A stretch of DNA of 64,000 bases from Halomarinibacterium sedimenti (GTDB lineage Bacteria > Bacteroidota > Bacteroidia > Flavobacteriales > Flavobacteriaceae), in contig NZ_JAHWDP010000001.1 in NCBI RefSeq assembly GCF_019312585.1, positions 434,001 to 498,000 of the forward strand, written 5' to 3'. The translations under genes and the position numbers were made by a program. The stretch's first letter is position 1, and each line of letters starts with the position of its first letter. Shown piece by piece: positions 62,413-64,000 of the stretch. The notes beneath the pieces were generated by a model. That model was not told the origin of the DNA. It made no database searches and was given only the letters and a program-made list of their open reading frames with translations.

Positions 62413-62833
62413 ATATACTTTATTTGTGGCATTCTTCCTTTTGTTAGCATGCCAAATAAAACAAAAGGAAATAAACTATGGAGCAGACCATTGCGAGTTT
62501 TGTCAAATGACCATAGTCGATAAACAACACGCGGCACAGATAGTGACGAAAAAAGGAAAAGCCTACAGTTTTGATGCTATAGAGTGTATGGTGCATTATT
62601 CCGAAGACATCGACACCTCAATGGTTGGGTTGTTTTTAGCTGGGAATTATAATGTATCTGAATCACTCATTAATGCTAGGGAATCGTATTTCATCATTTC
62701 AGAAAATATTCCAAGTCCTATGGGTGCATTTCTATCGTCAGTGCCGACAAAGGCCGAAGCAGAATCCATTGTTAAGGAAAAAGGTGGCAACATTTATACT
62801 TGGGAAGAACTTCTAAAGCACATGGGAAACTAA
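62399..62833 (+). CDS. nosL: NosL copper-binding lipoprotein
   Basis: A 144-residue lipoprotein (lipobox LLLAC, C18). 'DHCEFCQMTI' (C32, C35, M37) is the NosL metal-binding motif; 'YSFDAIECMVHY' and 'ESYFIIS...MGAFLSS' also fit the family. NosL binds Cu(I) and delivers copper for the CuZ site of NosZ. It overlaps the membrane-protein gene upstream by 14 bp and the cupin gene downstream by 1 base (TAATG), consistent with coupled translation. Confidence 0.92.
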   Translation: MKAIKYTLFVAFFLLLACQIKQKEINYGADHCEFCQMTIVDKQHAAQIVTKKGKAYSFDAIECMVHYSEDIDTSMVGLFLAGNYNVSESLINARESYFIISENIPSPMGAFLSSVPTKAEAESIVKEKGGNIYTWEELLKHMGN

Positions 62834-63135
62834 TGAGTGATTTTTACAAAATAGACACTACTATTTCAAATACTAAATTTGAGGGTCTATCGATTCAGAA
62901 ATTATGGAAGCAAGAACATGCTGAAATCTTATATATATCCTTAGAAAAAGGAAGTATATTTCCAAAACATGATGCGCCAAGAAATGCTTTCTTACAAATG
63001 CTGGAAGGACAAATAGTTTTTTATATTGCCGAAAAGGAATATATGATAAAAGAAAATGAGAGTTTTCAGTTTCCTGCCAAAGAGCTTCATAGTGTTGCCG
63101 CCATTCAAAATTCAAAATTTTTAATTATTCGCTAG
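62833..63135 (+). CDS. Small single-domain cupin
   Basis: A 100-residue protein from the ATG overlapping the nosL stop; an upstream ATG at 62800 lies within nosL and is rejected. It is one cupin barrel: 'LEKGSIFPKHDAPRNAFLQMLEGQIVFY' is motif 1 with one His (H47-like) but without the full HxH, and 'FQFPAKELHSVAAI' is motif 2 with a His. It has no signal peptide, so it is cytoplasmic, unlike its neighbours. Function in the nos operon is unknown; sensing or metal handling are possible. Confidence 0.8.
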   Translation: MSDFYKIDTTISNTKFEGLSIQKLWKQEHAEILYISLEKGSIFPKHDAPRNAFLQMLEGQIVFYIAEKEYMIKENESFQFPAKELHSVAAIQNSKFLIIR

Positions 63136-64000
63136 TTGAAAACCCCTATAATATATATCATTCTTTTCTTGGTATCTACTTGGACGAGTGTTGCCAATAC
63201 TATTGAGGTATGCGCCACTTGCAAAGTGAAAACCGTTAAAGAAGCTATTGAAATTGCTTCGGAAAATGATACTATTCTAATCAAAAAAGGGACTTACAAA
63301 GAGTATAATATTGACATCAATAAACCCCTAACCATCATTGGCGAAAATTATCCAGTTATTGATGGAGAACTGAAAGGAGAAATCATTCGAATTACGGCAG
63401 ACAATGTCACCTTAGATGGTTTATTTATTATTAATGTTGGCACAAGTTATACCGAAGATTTTTCAGCAGTGAGAGTTGTAAAAAGCAAGAATTTTGTCAT
63501 TAAAAACTTGGTCTTGGAGAAACTTTTCTTTGGAATTTATCTCGAAAAATCAAGCTACGGCAAAGTATTTCACAATAAAATAATTGGGGATGCCAAAGAA
63601 GAATTTAATTCGGGAAATGGCATTCAGTTATGGTATAGCCATCATATCGAAGTGGACAAAAACATTATCACACACGTGAGAGATGGGATTTATCTAGAAT
63701 TTGCAGATCATTGTAGCATCACAAACAATATTAGTACAGACAACGTACGATACGGGCTTCATTTTATGTTTTCAAATGACGATATTTATGAAAACAACGA
63801 CTTTCAAAATAATGGAGCGGGGGTAGCAGTGATGTTTTCAAAAAAGATAGAAATGTACAACAACATTTTTCAAGGAAACTGGGGAACCGCTTCCTACGGT
63901 TTGTTACTGAAAGAAATAAATGATTCTAAAATAAAAGGCAATCTCTTTAAAGAAAACACCACGGGTATCAATATCGAAGGTTCAAATCGGGTGACCTACT
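63136..64000 (+). CDS. nosD: NosD periplasmic copper-maturation protein, 3' truncated by window
   Basis: The frame opens with TTG directly after the cupin stop and runs to the end of the window (288 codons seen). A signal peptide (to about residue 21, 'TSVANT') is followed by 'CATCKVKTVKEAIEIASENDTI', then right-handed beta-helix repeats of the NosD/CASH type ('NNISTDNVRYGLHFMFSND', 'NGAGVAVMFSKKIEMYNNIF'). NosD works with the NosFY ABC transporter to mature the copper site of NosZ; nosF and nosY are expected just beyond the window. An ATG start is not available near the 5' end. Confidence 0.88.
   Translation, partial: MKTPIIYIILFLVSTWTSVANTIEVCATCKVKTVKEAIEIASENDTILIKKGTYKEYNIDINKPLTIIGENYPVIDGELKGEIIRITADNVTLDGLFIINVGTSYTEDFSAVRVVKSKNFVIKNLVLEKLFFGIYLEKSSYGKVFHNKIIGDAKEEFNSGNGIQLWYSHHIEVDKNIITHVRDGIYLEFADHCSITNNISTDNVRYGLHFMFSNDDIYENNDFQNNGAGVAVMFSKKIEMYNNIFQGNWGTASYGLLLKEINDSKIKGNLFKENTTGINIEGSNRVTY

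Overview
The window looks like a chromosomal segment of a marine-type member of the Flavobacteriaceae (Bacteroidota). Evidence: AT-rich DNA; promoters of the TTG-N17..23-TAnnTTTG type; almost no Shine-Dalgarno sequences; two proteins with type IX secretion (T9SS) C-terminal sorting domains; a mevalonate rather than MEP isoprenoid pathway; a deoxyhypusine-synthase-like polyamine gene; and a clade II (Sec-type, lipoprotein) N2O reductase. I name no genus. There are no rRNA genes, insertion sequences, CRISPR arrays or prophage modules, and one tRNA.

Layout. 1-719: tail of an outer-membrane beta-barrel gene. 825-7662: a tightly packed nine-gene arsenosugar operon (CMD-fold protein, arsS, secreted rhodanese, two arsenosugar-type glycosyltransferases, purine nucleoside phosphorylase, arsM, membrane di-iron hydroxylase, DUF547 lipoprotein). 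7921-20479: envelope, carbohydrate and redox genes (GH113-like hydrolase, FAD oxidoreductase plus membrane polyferredoxin, two GT2 enzymes, tandem LpxR-like lipid A deacylases, M28 peptidase, WD40-like lipoprotein, GT-C mannosyltransferase-like protein). 20618-24206: polyamine operon on the minus strand (speA, speB, deoxyhypusine-synthase-like, acidic small protein). 24551-30764: pseudouridine synthase-like gene lacking the usual catalytic Asp, a 21-bp repeat array, a stand-alone DnaJ-type zinc-knuckle protein and isoprenoid genes (UbiA-type prenyltransferase, mevalonate kinase, diphosphomevalonate decarboxylase) interrupted by a T9SS cargo gene.

30817-44321 is the most striking part: an ECF sigma factor, a membrane TPR protein resembling an anti-sigma factor, an exported TPR-CHAT caspase-like protease, a T9SS subtilase, a transglutaminase-like lipid-anchored or secreted protein, and two self-processing (S74) surface fibres, one with 321-bp tandem repeats. 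Four promoters here share TGATGACATTTT-N10-CGATG with exactly the same 10-base spacer but unrelated spacer sequence. One precedes the sigma gene itself. I read this as an autoregulated ECF regulon for extracytoplasmic proteolysis and surface fibres.

44324-57186: metabolic and membrane genes, tRNA-Leu(UAG), and a BlaI/BlaR1 pair whose two operator boxes sit exactly on the -33 and -7 promoter elements. 58082-64000: an Rrf2 regulator divergent from a nos operon (cytochrome c, fasciclin protein, nosZ, membrane protein, nosL, cupin, nosD), the last gene running off the window. A CRP-shaped inverted repeat lies near -41 of the predicted nos promoter.
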